Positions 24,719 through 31,436 of a stretch of DNA of 64,000 bases are shown here, in pieces. How positions within the stretch are numbered: the stretch's first letter is position 1; the number at the start of each line of letters is the position of its first letter. The notes beneath the pieces were generated by a model. It did not search any database. It had not been told where the DNA came from and saw only the letters and a program-made list of their open reading frames with translations. A program made the translations under genes and the position numbers. The DNA is from an uncultured Eubacteriales bacterium (lineage in GTDB: Bacteria; Bacillota; Clostridia; Oscillospirales; Oscillospiraceae): positions 1-64,000 of the forward strand of contig URPA01000003.1 of the NCBI GenBank assembly GCA_900549545.1, read 5' to 3'.

Positions 24719-25261
24719 TTATCCTTTTACCTCGATAATGCTCAGCTGGCCCGCCTGATAGTCGGTCTCGGAGCAGATTATGTCCGTTATCTGGGCCACC
24801 GCCTCGGTGCTCAGGCCCTCATCCGGCGCGGGTACCGCGACGGTTATGCTGTCCGTCCCGATATACACGACACAGTCGGCAAAATTTTTGGCGATGAGCA
24901 GGTTTTCAATCTGCGACTCCTGCATGGAGCTTCTGGCCATGGCGGAGATGGCGTTCATGGCGCTGTCGATAGTCTCCTGCGAGGCTGTCTCCGCCGCGGC
25001 GGCGGTCTGTAAAAGCTCCAGTGCCTCATCGCGCGACACCTGCCGCGTCAGCCGCGCCTCGGCAAAATAGCCGGAGGCGGACAGGGCCTCATCCCCCTGC
25101 TCAAACTTCGCGTTTGCCTCCTGCATGGCCTTATCCTCCGCAGAGACCATCTCCGAGTCAGGCGTTCCCCAGCGATTGTTGTACGACCAGTTGAGCGCTA
25201 CTGCCGCGCACACGAACAGCAGCACCGCCACCATAGTGATGTTTCTTTTCCGTTTTTTCAT
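24719..25261 (-). CDS. spoIIIAH: Stage III sporulation protein AH
   Basis: SpoIIIAH sits in the outer forespore membrane and, through a YscJ/FliF-like ring domain, binds SpoIIQ of the forespore to form the feeding channel. The 180 residues have a single N-terminal membrane segment (about 9-27), an acidic linker and a C-terminal ring-forming region (LLIAKNFADCVVYIGTDSITV). It is the last spoIIIA gene. Its start (AAGGAGG about 12 nt upstream) lies 104 nt inside the spoIIIAG frame. Confidence 0.9.
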   Translation of the reverse strand: MKKRKRNITMVAVLLFVCAAVALNWSYNNRWGTPDSEMVSAEDKAMQEANAKFEQGDEALSASGYFAEARLTRQVSRDEALELLQTAAAAETASQETIDSAMNAISAMARSSMQESQIENLLIAKNFADCVVYIGTDSITVAVPAPDEGLSTEAVAQITDIICSETDYQAGQLSIIEVKG

Positions 25262-25613
25262 GCTTTTCCTTCTCCTCCTTCAAGTCTGCATCAGCCATTT
25301 TCAGCACCGTTATCTTATCTGAGCCAAATCCGGTATATGCGCTTACTGCCTTTATTATGTCAAGGCGGACACCCGCGTTATCCGCCCCTTGACAGACCAC
25401 CACCACGCCGCTGTCGGACACGATGACCCGCGCCCTGCCCACGCCCTCCGTTGCTGTGAGCACCGCGCTGAGAAGCCCGTCGGTGCTCTGCTCCCCGGCC
25501 TGCTTCCCGCTTGTGCCTGTGGGCAGGAGCATCAGCCCCAGCCCCAAAACGAGGATCAGCAGCGGATATTTGAATTTATCAAGGTCCTTGAGCCTCTTCC
25601 TCAGTTCACTCAT
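25158..25613 (-). CDS. spoIIIAG: Stage III sporulation protein AG
   Basis: SpoIIIAG is a mother-cell membrane protein that forms a large ring in the SpoIIIA-SpoIIQ channel. The 151 residues show a membrane segment at about 15-32 (YPLLILVLGLGLMLLP) and a ring domain (GVGRARVIVSDSGVVVVCQGADNAGVRLDI, quoted in part; ITVLKM). The frame then runs on for about 35 residues, Lys/Glu- and His-rich, while overlapping spoIIIAH. The ATG at 25613 has GGAG 5 nt upstream; one at 25616 is adjacent. It overlaps the end of spoIIIAF by 8 nt. Confidence 0.88.
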   Translation of the reverse strand: MSELRKRLKDLDKFKYPLLILVLGLGLMLLPTGTSGKQAGEQSTDGLLSAVLTATEGVGRARVIVSDSGVVVVCQGADNAGVRLDIIKAVSAYTGFGSDKITVLKMADADLKEEKEKHEKTEKKHHYGGGAAVRVRGSSAQLVVQQSLGNA

Positions 25614-26082
25614 CATTGCTCCAAATCTGCTTTTCCAGCGGAATGCCCAGCTCCGCCTGCACGGTATCCTCAAGAGCCGCTCTGTCCCCGCCGGGCCCGG
25701 CGGTGTAGCTCACGCTCTCAGGCAGCCACAGCCCCTCGCCGCTCCAGCGCAGCTCAAGGCTCACCTCGCTCATGGGTATATCCAGCTCCCTCGCTTTGTC
25801 CATAATATATGCCCTGTACTGCTCCTGTATGACAAGGCGGTTAAGCCTCTCGCCGGTGTCGGCATTTTCCGTCAAGAACTCCTCCCGGCGCTGCTCGGTT
25901 TTGGCAAGCTCAAGGGAGTATGCGGAAAAGTCCATACCGCGTATGGGCTCTATCACCGCGCAGATAAGTGCCGCCGCGCAGACTATGCCCATTATCCGCC
26001 GTACATTTCCCTTCGGACTTATGCTCAGTGCCGCGCCGCATAGGATCGACAGGGCGCAGAGCCGCCGTATGCTCTCAGCCAT
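25606..26082 (-). CDS. spoIIIAF: Stage III sporulation protein AF
   Basis: SpoIIIAF is a small mother-cell membrane component of the SpoIIIA complex. The 158 residues begin with two membrane segments (about 5-22 and 28-46), then a soluble domain with QEQYRAYIMDKARELDIP, a pattern found in SpoIIIAF. It starts in an ATGA overlap with spoIIIAE. Confidence 0.85.
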   Translation of the reverse strand: MAESIRRLCALSILCGAALSISPKGNVRRIMGIVCAAALICAVIEPIRGMDFSAYSLELAKTEQRREEFLTENADTGERLNRLVIQEQYRAYIMDKARELDIPMSEVSLELRWSGEGLWLPESVSYTAGPGGDRAALEDTVQAELGIPLEKQIWSNDE

Positions 26083-27173
26083 CAGAAAGTCACCACCTTT
26101 ATGCCGGACATTATTGAGATAAACAGCATTATCCCGCAGCAGCCAACAAGCCCCAGCAGCATACCCAGCGCCGTGCCCATGTCGTTAATGAGCGCGGAGA
26201 GCCTGCCTCCCTCAATCATGTCAGCCGCGGCGGCGGTCGCCTTGAAGAGCAGCATCTTCACCGACAGCGCCGCGAAGGGCGCGGCGCACAGCGCGCAGAC
26301 CGCCACAAGGCTGAACACCCCGGCGGAGTTTTTGATGACCGACGCCGCCGACAGAACCACTGACGCCGCGTCCGACACGATACCGCCAACGACGGGCAGC
26401 GAATTTGAGATGACGGTTTTCGCGGTCTTTACGGCCACAGCGTCCGCGCTGCCGGTGACAAGGCTTGTCAGGCTTATATACGCGCTGAAAGCTAGCGTCA
26501 GAACCGTCATGGCGGTGGTGGCGCACCATTTGCTCAGCCGCGCCACGGTTTTAAGAATCGGGTTTGGAAATATGCTGCCGCTGATGCTTATGGCAATATA
26601 GGCGTAGATAAGCGGAATAATAAGCCGCTGGGCGGCGGACATGATAACATCCATCGCAAGGCACACCGCCGCGTATTTTGCTGAGGCGGAGGTCACGGCC
26701 CCGCAGGCGGCGGCAGCGGTGAATATGGCGGGCATGGCGGCCTTTGAATAGTCTGAGAGGCGGTTTATGGCTGATGCCGCGTCCGCTATCACCCCGTCAA
26801 GCCGCCCCGCGAGCATGACGGCCGCCGCGCAGCAGCCCGCTATGCTGATGTAGTCCTTCAGGCTGCCCTCCGCGCAGAGAGCCGCCGCCACCGCGCATAT
26901 GAGCGCAATTGAGACAAGCCCCGCCACATAGCTCAGCTCCTCCCGAAGCTGCTCCTTTGCCTTGGCGATAAAGCGCTGAAAAAGCCGCTGCAAGGCCCCG
27001 GTGGTGTCATAGCCGCCGTCAAGGCTCAGCTCGCCGCTCACCTCCCGCTCGCTCTCCGGCAGGGCATCCTCAACAGCCTGTACCTCCGGCAGAGCGTCGG
27101 CATATACCAGCTCCGCCCCGGCGCTGACTGTCAATAGTGGAAGAATAAGCAGAGAAATGAGGAATTTTTTCAT
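26082..27173 (-). CDS. spoIIIAE: Stage III sporulation protein AE
   Basis: SpoIIIAE is a polytopic membrane protein proposed to be the permease-like core of the sporulation channel. The 363 residues have a signal-like N-terminus (FLISLLILPLLTVSAGA) and about seven to eight membrane segments. ISLTSLVTGSADAVAVKTAK and LPVVGGIVSDAASVVLSAA are family blocks. The ATG at 27173 has AGGAGG upstream and overlaps the spoIIIAD stop as ATGA. Confidence 0.93.
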   Translation of the reverse strand: MKKFLISLLILPLLTVSAGAELVYADALPEVQAVEDALPESEREVSGELSLDGGYDTTGALQRLFQRFIAKAKEQLREELSYVAGLVSIALICAVAAALCAEGSLKDYISIAGCCAAAVMLAGRLDGVIADAASAINRLSDYSKAAMPAIFTAAAACGAVTSASAKYAAVCLAMDVIMSAAQRLIIPLIYAYIAISISGSIFPNPILKTVARLSKWCATTAMTVLTLAFSAYISLTSLVTGSADAVAVKTAKTVISNSLPVVGGIVSDAASVVLSAASVIKNSAGVFSLVAVCALCAAPFAALSVKMLLFKATAAAADMIEGGRLSALINDMGTALGMLLGLVGCCGIMLFISIMSGIKVVTF

Positions 27174-27556
27174 ACTATTCCTCCTATCATTTTCAGCATG
27201 CTCATCACAAGCGGCATAGCTATGCTCAGGGCGCACACCGTCCCCGCAAGCTCTACCGCCCCCGCCGCCGCACCCTGGGACGCGTCCCGGCACAGCTCCG
27301 CGCTGAGCTTCGTGACTATGGCGACGGCGGCGCACTTGAGCACCGGTGCTGTAAAAGCTGACGCCGTGCCGGATATTGCGCGCACGGTGTCCGAAAGCTC
27401 CTTTATGCTCTTTGCAAAGCCCATGGCGGCAATGGCTATAAGCGCGGCGGTGCAGGCTCCCAGCAGCAGGGACAGCTCCGGGTTTGCCCGCTTTATGAGC
27501 AGGGCAGCCGCCGAGGCCGTTAAAGCGGCTGCCGCCGCCTTGAATAAAAGCTCCAT
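27170..27556 (-). CDS. spoIIIAD: Stage III sporulation protein AD
   Basis: A 128-residue membrane protein with four predicted helices; ELCRDASQGAAAGAVELAGT and MPLVMSMLKMIGGIV are the conserved end of SpoIIIAD. It lies 1 nt after spoIIIAC, to which it is distantly related, and overlaps spoIIIAE by 4 nt. It works in the mother-cell membrane complex. Confidence 0.92.
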   Translation of the reverse strand: MELLFKAAAAALTASAAALLIKRANPELSLLLGACTAALIAIAAMGFAKSIKELSDTVRAISGTASAFTAPVLKCAAVAIVTKLSAELCRDASQGAAAGAVELAGTVCALSIAMPLVMSMLKMIGGIV

Positions 27557-27557
27557 C

Positions 27558-27752
27558 TTACAGCCCGAAGAGAGTCTTTATCATGGTGAACAGCTCGCTT
27601 ATTTTCTGCACCACGATCATCAGCACCACAACAAGCGCCGTTATTGTGGTCATAAGCGCCTGCTCGTCCCGCCCGGAGCGCTGGAGCAGGATATTCAGCA
27701 CCGCAACCAGGATACCCACGGCGGCTATTTTGAAAATAAGGTCAATGTCCAT
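27558..27752 (-). CDS. spoIIIAC: Stage III sporulation protein AC
   Basis: A 64-residue two-helix membrane protein (DLIFKIAAVGILVAVLNILL; QALMTTITALVVVLMIV). This is the usual size for SpoIIIAC. The ATG at 27752 is preceded by AGGAG; longer frames extend into spoIIIAB and are not needed. Confidence 0.92.
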   Translation of the reverse strand: MDIDLIFKIAAVGILVAVLNILLQRSGRDEQALMTTITALVVVLMIVVQKISELFTMIKTLFGL

Positions 27753-27763
27753 GTTATCTCCTG

Positions 27764-28279
27764 TCATATAAGTAAAATAATCAACAGAACGCCCGCGCAG
27801 GCGGACAGGCCCAGCGTAAGCCTGCGCCGGTCGGGATAGTCCCGCCGCGCGCGGCACAGGGCCCCGTCAAACACGGCGGCGCAGGCGCGCAGGGCTTCAA
27901 GCTGGCGCTCCAGCTCATAGCGCCCGAGCACCGCGCCAAGGCGTTTGAGCTCCTCCCGCTCCTCAGGCATAAGCCCCGGCAGCTTCTCACGCGCGGCTTT
28001 GTCCCAGAGCGTGGAAAAATTCTCCTCACCAAGCCTGTCCATACCGTCACAAAGCGCGGCAAAGAACTCCGCCGCCGCACCCTGTGCGCGGCCGGATAAA
28101 AGCTCAAACAGCCTCGGCAGCGGCAGCGCCCGGAGTGAGAGCTCCCCCGCCGCCATGTTAAGCGCGGCTGAGAGCTGCTCGAGCAGCCTCATGCGCTCCC
28201 GGCGCTGCTTTAAGTAACTTAGCGCACCCAATACGAGCGCCGCGATAATAAGCGCCGCGCCGAAAACTTTCCGGCTCAT
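27764..28279 (-). CDS. spoIIIAB: Stage III sporulation protein AB
   Basis: SpoIIIAB resembles GspF-type secretion platform proteins and anchors the SpoIIIAA ATPase at the mother-cell membrane. The 171 residues have an N-terminal helix (VFGAALIIAALVLGALSYL), a helical soluble middle and a C-terminal helix (SACAGVLLIILLI). It overlaps spoIIIAA by 4 nt (ATGA). Confidence 0.9.
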   Translation of the reverse strand: MSRKVFGAALIIAALVLGALSYLKQRRERMRLLEQLSAALNMAAGELSLRALPLPRLFELLSGRAQGAAAEFFAALCDGMDRLGEENFSTLWDKAAREKLPGLMPEEREELKRLGAVLGRYELERQLEALRACAAVFDGALCRARRDYPDRRRLTLGLSACAGVLLIILLI

Positions 28280-29139
28280 ACCCGCTGCGCCTCGTATATC
28301 CGCGCCCCGCCTTTTTTGCGGATGGTGACGATGTTTTTGAAAATCTGCCTGTCCAGCAGCTCACGATACAGCGCGCGCCGGCTCAGGCTCTCAACGCTCT
28401 CGCCATGGGCGGTGGCGAGGATGCCCACGCCGCAGCCAATGACCTGCGTCACGGCCTCAATGTCCCGCCCCTGGGTTATCTCGTCCATGGCGATAATCTC
28501 CGGCCCCATGCCGCGCAGGAGCATTATCGCTGCCTCCGCCTTGCCCACGCCCACCAGCACATCGGTGCAGCGGCCCAAATCAAACTGAGCGGTGCCGCTC
28601 TCGGTAGCTGAAAGCTCATTGCGCTCATCCGCCACAGCGACGACAATCCCCCTGTCCGACAGGCGGCGGATAAACTCCCGCAGAGCGGTGGTCTTGCCCC
28701 CGCCGGGAGGAGATATTATGAGTGTGTTTTCAAAGCCCGCCGGATACAGGCTCTGGATAATGCTGTCGCATATGCCCCGGTGCTCCCGGGGTATGCGGAT
28801 ATTGAGCGAGGAATAGTCCCTAAAGCCCGTCAGCTCCCCATCCCGGACAACACCCGTTCCGCAAACGCCGATGCGCAGGCCCTTATAGCTTATGTACCCG
28901 CCGCAGAGCTCCGCCGCGGCGGAGTGTATAGACGCGCCGGTGGCCTTTTCCAGTACGCGCAGAATGAGCGCTTCATCCACGGGCTTCGCATCCAGGCGCA
29001 CCCGCTCCCCCGCCGTTACAAGCTCCGGCGCTCTGCCCCGGCGCAGGCGCAGCTCCTCTGCCCGCTCAGGGCCATATTTTTCCGCCGCCCGCCGCAGCTC
29101 AGGCGGCAAAAGCTCCATGGCTTTTTCAAATCCGTTCAT
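28276..29139 (-). CDS. spoIIIAA: Stage III sporulation protein AA (secretion-type ATPase)
   Basis: This cytoplasmic ATPase powers the SpoIIIA channel. The 287 residues include SPPGGGKTTALREFIRRL (Walker A) and PEIIAMDEITQG (Walker B), then VIGCGVGILATAHG and RRALYRELLDRQIF, as in SpoIIIAA. The ATG at 29139 is preferred over a TTG at 29163, because the latter falls inside the sigma-E-like promoter. It is first in the eight-gene spoIIIAA-AH operon. Confidence 0.95.
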   Translation of the reverse strand: MNGFEKAMELLPPELRRAAEKYGPERAEELRLRRGRAPELVTAGERVRLDAKPVDEALILRVLEKATGASIHSAAAELCGGYISYKGLRIGVCGTGVVRDGELTGFRDYSSLNIRIPREHRGICDSIIQSLYPAGFENTLIISPPGGGKTTALREFIRRLSDRGIVVAVADERNELSATESGTAQFDLGRCTDVLVGVGKAEAAIMLLRGMGPEIIAMDEITQGRDIEAVTQVIGCGVGILATAHGESVESLSRRALYRELLDRQIFKNIVTIRKKGGARIYEAQRV

Positions 29140-29161
29140 AGTCACACTTCTTTCCATGGAC

Positions 29162-29189
29162 AATCTATGCCCGCAGCGGCTAAATATTC
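29162..29189 (-). promoter_or_regulatory. Sigma-E-like promoter of the spoIIIA operon
   Basis: On the minus strand GAATATT (29183-29189) and CATAGATT (29162-29169) are 13 bp apart, matching the -35 ATATT and -10 CATACAAT pattern of sigma-E. It gives a leader of about 15 nt to the ATG at 29139. Confidence 0.65.
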
Positions 29190-29207
29190 TTGAAACTTTA
29201 GCCGCGC
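29175..29207. repeat. Inverted repeat between divergent promoters
   Basis: AGCGGCTAAA (29175-29184) mirrors TTTAGCCGC (29197-29205), overlapping the sigma-E -35 element on one strand and the spacer of the opposite sigma-A promoter. It may be an operator. Confidence 0.55.
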
Positions 29208-29218
29208 TGTGCTATCAT
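29190..29218 (+). promoter_or_regulatory. Sigma-A promoter for the 29.3-kb membrane protein gene
   Basis: TTGAAA (29190-29195) and TATCAT (29213-29218) are 17 bp apart, 36 bp before the ATG at 29255. It is divergent from the spoIIIA promoter. Confidence 0.55.
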
Positions 29219-29254
29219 ATGTTAAAAAGATTGCCGGTTTTGGAGGTATATTAT

Positions 29255-29725
29255 ATGGAAATGAAGTTTCTTTGGGGCGGCGCGCTGTTTCTGGTCGGCT
29301 GGCTCTGGTCATATCTGTTTATAAGGCAGCTTATGTTCAATTTCCTCACGGCCTACCCGCTCATTAAAAAAATGCGCGCGCTTCAGGATGAGCTTATTGC
29401 AACGGGCGCCAATCGCTATACGACGGTGTCGGTCGTGGTGAATATCATCTTCGCGGGGCTCACGCTGTTTCTGGCGATTCATTTTTGCAAGACCTATCAG
29501 CTTGTCTGCTTTATTGCCGGTGCGGTGCTGGCGTTTGTGATGCTCATCCCCCGCACGAAGCCCAATTTTGCCCCGTCCTTTGACATTTTCTGCAACGGCT
29601 ATTACCGCTTTGTGCCCGATGATGAGCTGCGCACGGCGATGTACAACAAAAAGCTCGGCGAGATGAAGTCCCGCATGAAGGCCATGGGCATCAGCGGCAC
29701 ATTTATCCCTGAGTTCAAGAGCTGA
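29255..29725 (+). CDS. Hypothetical membrane protein
   Basis: I do not recognise this 156-residue protein. It has an N-terminal membrane segment (FLWGGALFLVGWLWSYLF), then two more at about 60-80 and 85-103 (VVVNIIFAGLTLFLAIHF; LVCFIAGAVLAFVMLI). A soluble tail contains DIFCNGYYRFVPDDELRTA and a lysine-rich helix. The ATG at 29255 follows TGGAGGT. It is divergent from spoIIIA and converges on the SASP gene with a shared terminator. Confidence 0.75.
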   Translation: MEMKFLWGGALFLVGWLWSYLFIRQLMFNFLTAYPLIKKMRALQDELIATGANRYTTVSVVVNIIFAGLTLFLAIHFCKTYQLVCFIAGAVLAFVMLIPRTKPNFAPSFDIFCNGYYRFVPDDELRTAMYNKKLGEMKSRMKAMGISGTFIPEFKS

Positions 29726-29741
29726 ATTTTTCGGCACACGC

Positions 29742-29775
29742 AAAAATTGCAGGAAGCAAAGCTTCCTGCAATTTT
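29742..29775. terminator. Bidirectional terminator
   Basis: AAAAATTGCAGGAAGC (29742-29757) pairs across AAA with GCTTCCTGCAATTTT. It sits between convergent genes, the membrane protein and the SASP. Confidence 0.85.
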
Positions 29776-29797
29776 CGTTTTTTAGCTTGAGAATGGC

Positions 29798-29998
29798 TTA
29801 CTTCATGCCGTTCTCATAGGCCTCGATCATCTTCTTGACCATCTGGCCGCCGACGGAACCGGCCTGACGGCTGGTGATGTCGCCGTTATAACCGTTCTTC
29901 AGGTTGACGCCAACCTCAGAAGCGGCCTCCATCTTAAACTTCTCCATAGCGTCGCGGGCTGCGGGGTTGACAAGATGATTGGAATTTCTGGTAGACAT
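29798..29998 (-). CDS. Alpha/beta-type small acid-soluble spore protein
   Basis: These proteins coat and protect spore DNA and are degraded on germination. The 66 residues include the conserved KMEAASEVGVNL, with a site like that cut by GPR protease, then GDITSRQAGSVGGQMVKKMIEAYE. The ATG at 29998 has AAAAGGAG about 10 nt upstream. A sigma-G-like promoter lies at 30050-30079. Codon use is strongly biased, as expected for an abundant protein. Confidence 0.95.
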   Translation of the reverse strand: MSTRNSNHLVNPAARDAMEKFKMEAASEVGVNLKNGYNGDITSRQAGSVGGQMVKKMIEAYENGMK

Positions 29999-30049
29999 AG
30001 CTTGCATCTCCTTTTCTCAAAAGATTTGGGTTTTCGGGTAGACAGTGAT

Positions 30050-30079
30050 TAAATTGGCATGCTGCTGCCGATTTATTCA
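30050..30079 (-). promoter_or_regulatory. Sigma-G-like promoter for the SASP gene
   Basis: On the minus strand TGAATA (30074-30079) and CAATTTA (30050-30056) are 17 bp apart, close to the sigma-G pattern (gnATA, CATNNTA) with one mismatch in the -10. Confidence 0.5.
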
Positions 30080-30180
30080 GCGTTTACTCCAGCCCGTGCT
30101 TATCTTTTGCGAATGCGCTTAAGATATTCAAGAAAAAATATGCAATTTTTTCAAGTGGACCTTGATGCGGGGCACTTTAC

Positions 30181-30209
30181 TTGACTTTTATGTGAGCTTA
30201 CTCTACAAT
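30181..30209 (+). promoter_or_regulatory. Promoter for the opine-dehydrogenase-like gene
   Basis: TTGACT (30181-30186) and TACAAT (30204-30209) are 17 bp apart, 38 bp before the ATG at 30247. Confidence 0.65.
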
Positions 30210-30246
30210 ATTGATTTATTGAATAAATATAGATACGGAGATAGCT

Positions 30247-31326
30247 ATGAAAATTACTATTCTGGGCGCGGGAAACATGGGCTGCGCCAATGCCGCTGAC
30301 CTGACGCTCAAGGGCCACGAGGTGACGCTTGTCAAGACCTCTGGCTCCATGCACAACGACACTTTCAAATTTGTTTCCGAGCACGATAACCGCATCACGC
30401 TCTGGCAGGAGGGTGTGGAGCAGACGGCGCGGGTTCATGAGCTGACAACTAACCTTGACTCCATTAAAACCGCCGATCTTGTGTACATCACCACCCAGAC
30501 CACCGTCCACGAGGCGCTTATCGAGCGCATTGCCCCCTATCTGCGCGACGGGCAGGCCGTGCTTATTACTCCGGGTTATTTCTCCACCGCCTATTTTCTC
30601 AAGCACTGCCCGGATAAAAAGCTCACCATCATTGAGGGGGAAAGCTCCACCATCGACTGCCGCATAGATGCCGAGGGCAAGGTGCGAGTGGGCTTCAGAA
30701 ACGTGCGCAATCCGCTGGGTGTGTACCCGGCGGCAGATCTGCCAAAGGTGCGCCCAATGCTCGACTCCATGGGCTTTAACTATGTCTACCTCTCCTCCGT
30801 CATTGAGGCGGCGCTGCACAACCCGAATATGATGGTCCACTCCGTGGGCGCTATCATGAGCATCCCCCGCATTGAGAAAACCAAGGGCGAATACTGCATG
30901 TACTGGGAGGTCTGGACCCCGAGCGTGTATAAAATTCTCGACGCGCTGGACGATGAAAAGATGAACGTGCTTGAGCGCTTTGACTATGAGCGGCTGAGCT
31001 ATTTTGACGCATGCAAGTTCCGCAACAGCCTCGATGATGACAGGGACGCGAAGGAGGTTTTTGAGGAGTACGCCGCCTCGCCCTACCGCGCGAAGGGCCC
31101 TACCACCGTGGACTCCCGCTACATCTCCGAGGATGTGCCGCAGGGGCTTGTGATGCTTGAGGCGCTCTCTGAGCATCTGGGGCTTAAAACCCCGGTCTGC
31201 ACGGGGCTTATCAATATCGCCTCCGCCGCTCTCGGGCGCGACCTTCGCGCCGATGGCAGGACGCTTCAGCGCCTTGGGGCGGAGAACGTCGCAAAAATCT
31301 TCGCGGACAGCGGAAGAAGCTTCTAA
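30247..31326 (+). CDS. NAD/NADP octopine/nopaline (opine) dehydrogenase-family protein
   Basis: The 359 residues have an N-terminal Rossmann domain (ITILGAGNMGCANAADLTLKG) and a C-terminal helical domain with AALHNPNMMVHSVGAIMS, where the catalytic His of opine dehydrogenases is expected. These enzymes reductively couple an amino acid with a keto acid, but the substrates cannot be told here. It is a single-gene transcription unit with its own promoter, and no nicotianamine or metallophore genes are nearby. Confidence 0.85.
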   Translation: MKITILGAGNMGCANAADLTLKGHEVTLVKTSGSMHNDTFKFVSEHDNRITLWQEGVEQTARVHELTTNLDSIKTADLVYITTQTTVHEALIERIAPYLRDGQAVLITPGYFSTAYFLKHCPDKKLTIIEGESSTIDCRIDAEGKVRVGFRNVRNPLGVYPAADLPKVRPMLDSMGFNYVYLSSVIEAALHNPNMMVHSVGAIMSIPRIEKTKGEYCMYWEVWTPSVYKILDALDDEKMNVLERFDYERLSYFDACKFRNSLDDDRDAKEVFEEYAASPYRAKGPTTVDSRYISEDVPQGLVMLEALSEHLGLKTPVCTGLINIASAALGRDLRADGRTLQRLGAENVAKIFADSGRSF

Positions 31327-31340
31327 AGTGCGCATTTGCA

Positions 31341-31368
31341 TTGACAAAACGCAGGGTATTGGTATATT
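31341..31368 (+). promoter_or_regulatory. Promoter and palindromic leader of the P-type ATPase-like gene
   Basis: TTGACA (31341-31346) and TATATT (31363-31368) are 16 bp apart. Downstream, TATGTTAACATA is a 12-bp palindrome overlapping the -10, and CATCAC (31398-31403) mirrors GTGATG (31415-31420). Either could be an operator. Confidence 0.6.
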
Positions 31369-31436
31369 ATGTTAACATACCATATATATTATGTACGCAT
31401 CACGTTTATACTATGTGATGTGGAACGGAGATAGCT

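Noticed and set aside
29140..29163. TTG 29163 as the spoIIIAA start
   Set aside because: It lies inside the sigma-E -10 element, upstream of the expected transcription start.
30151..31347. Minus-strand open frame opposite the opine dehydrogenase-like gene
   Set aside because: It covers the promoter and whole sense gene and has no family features.
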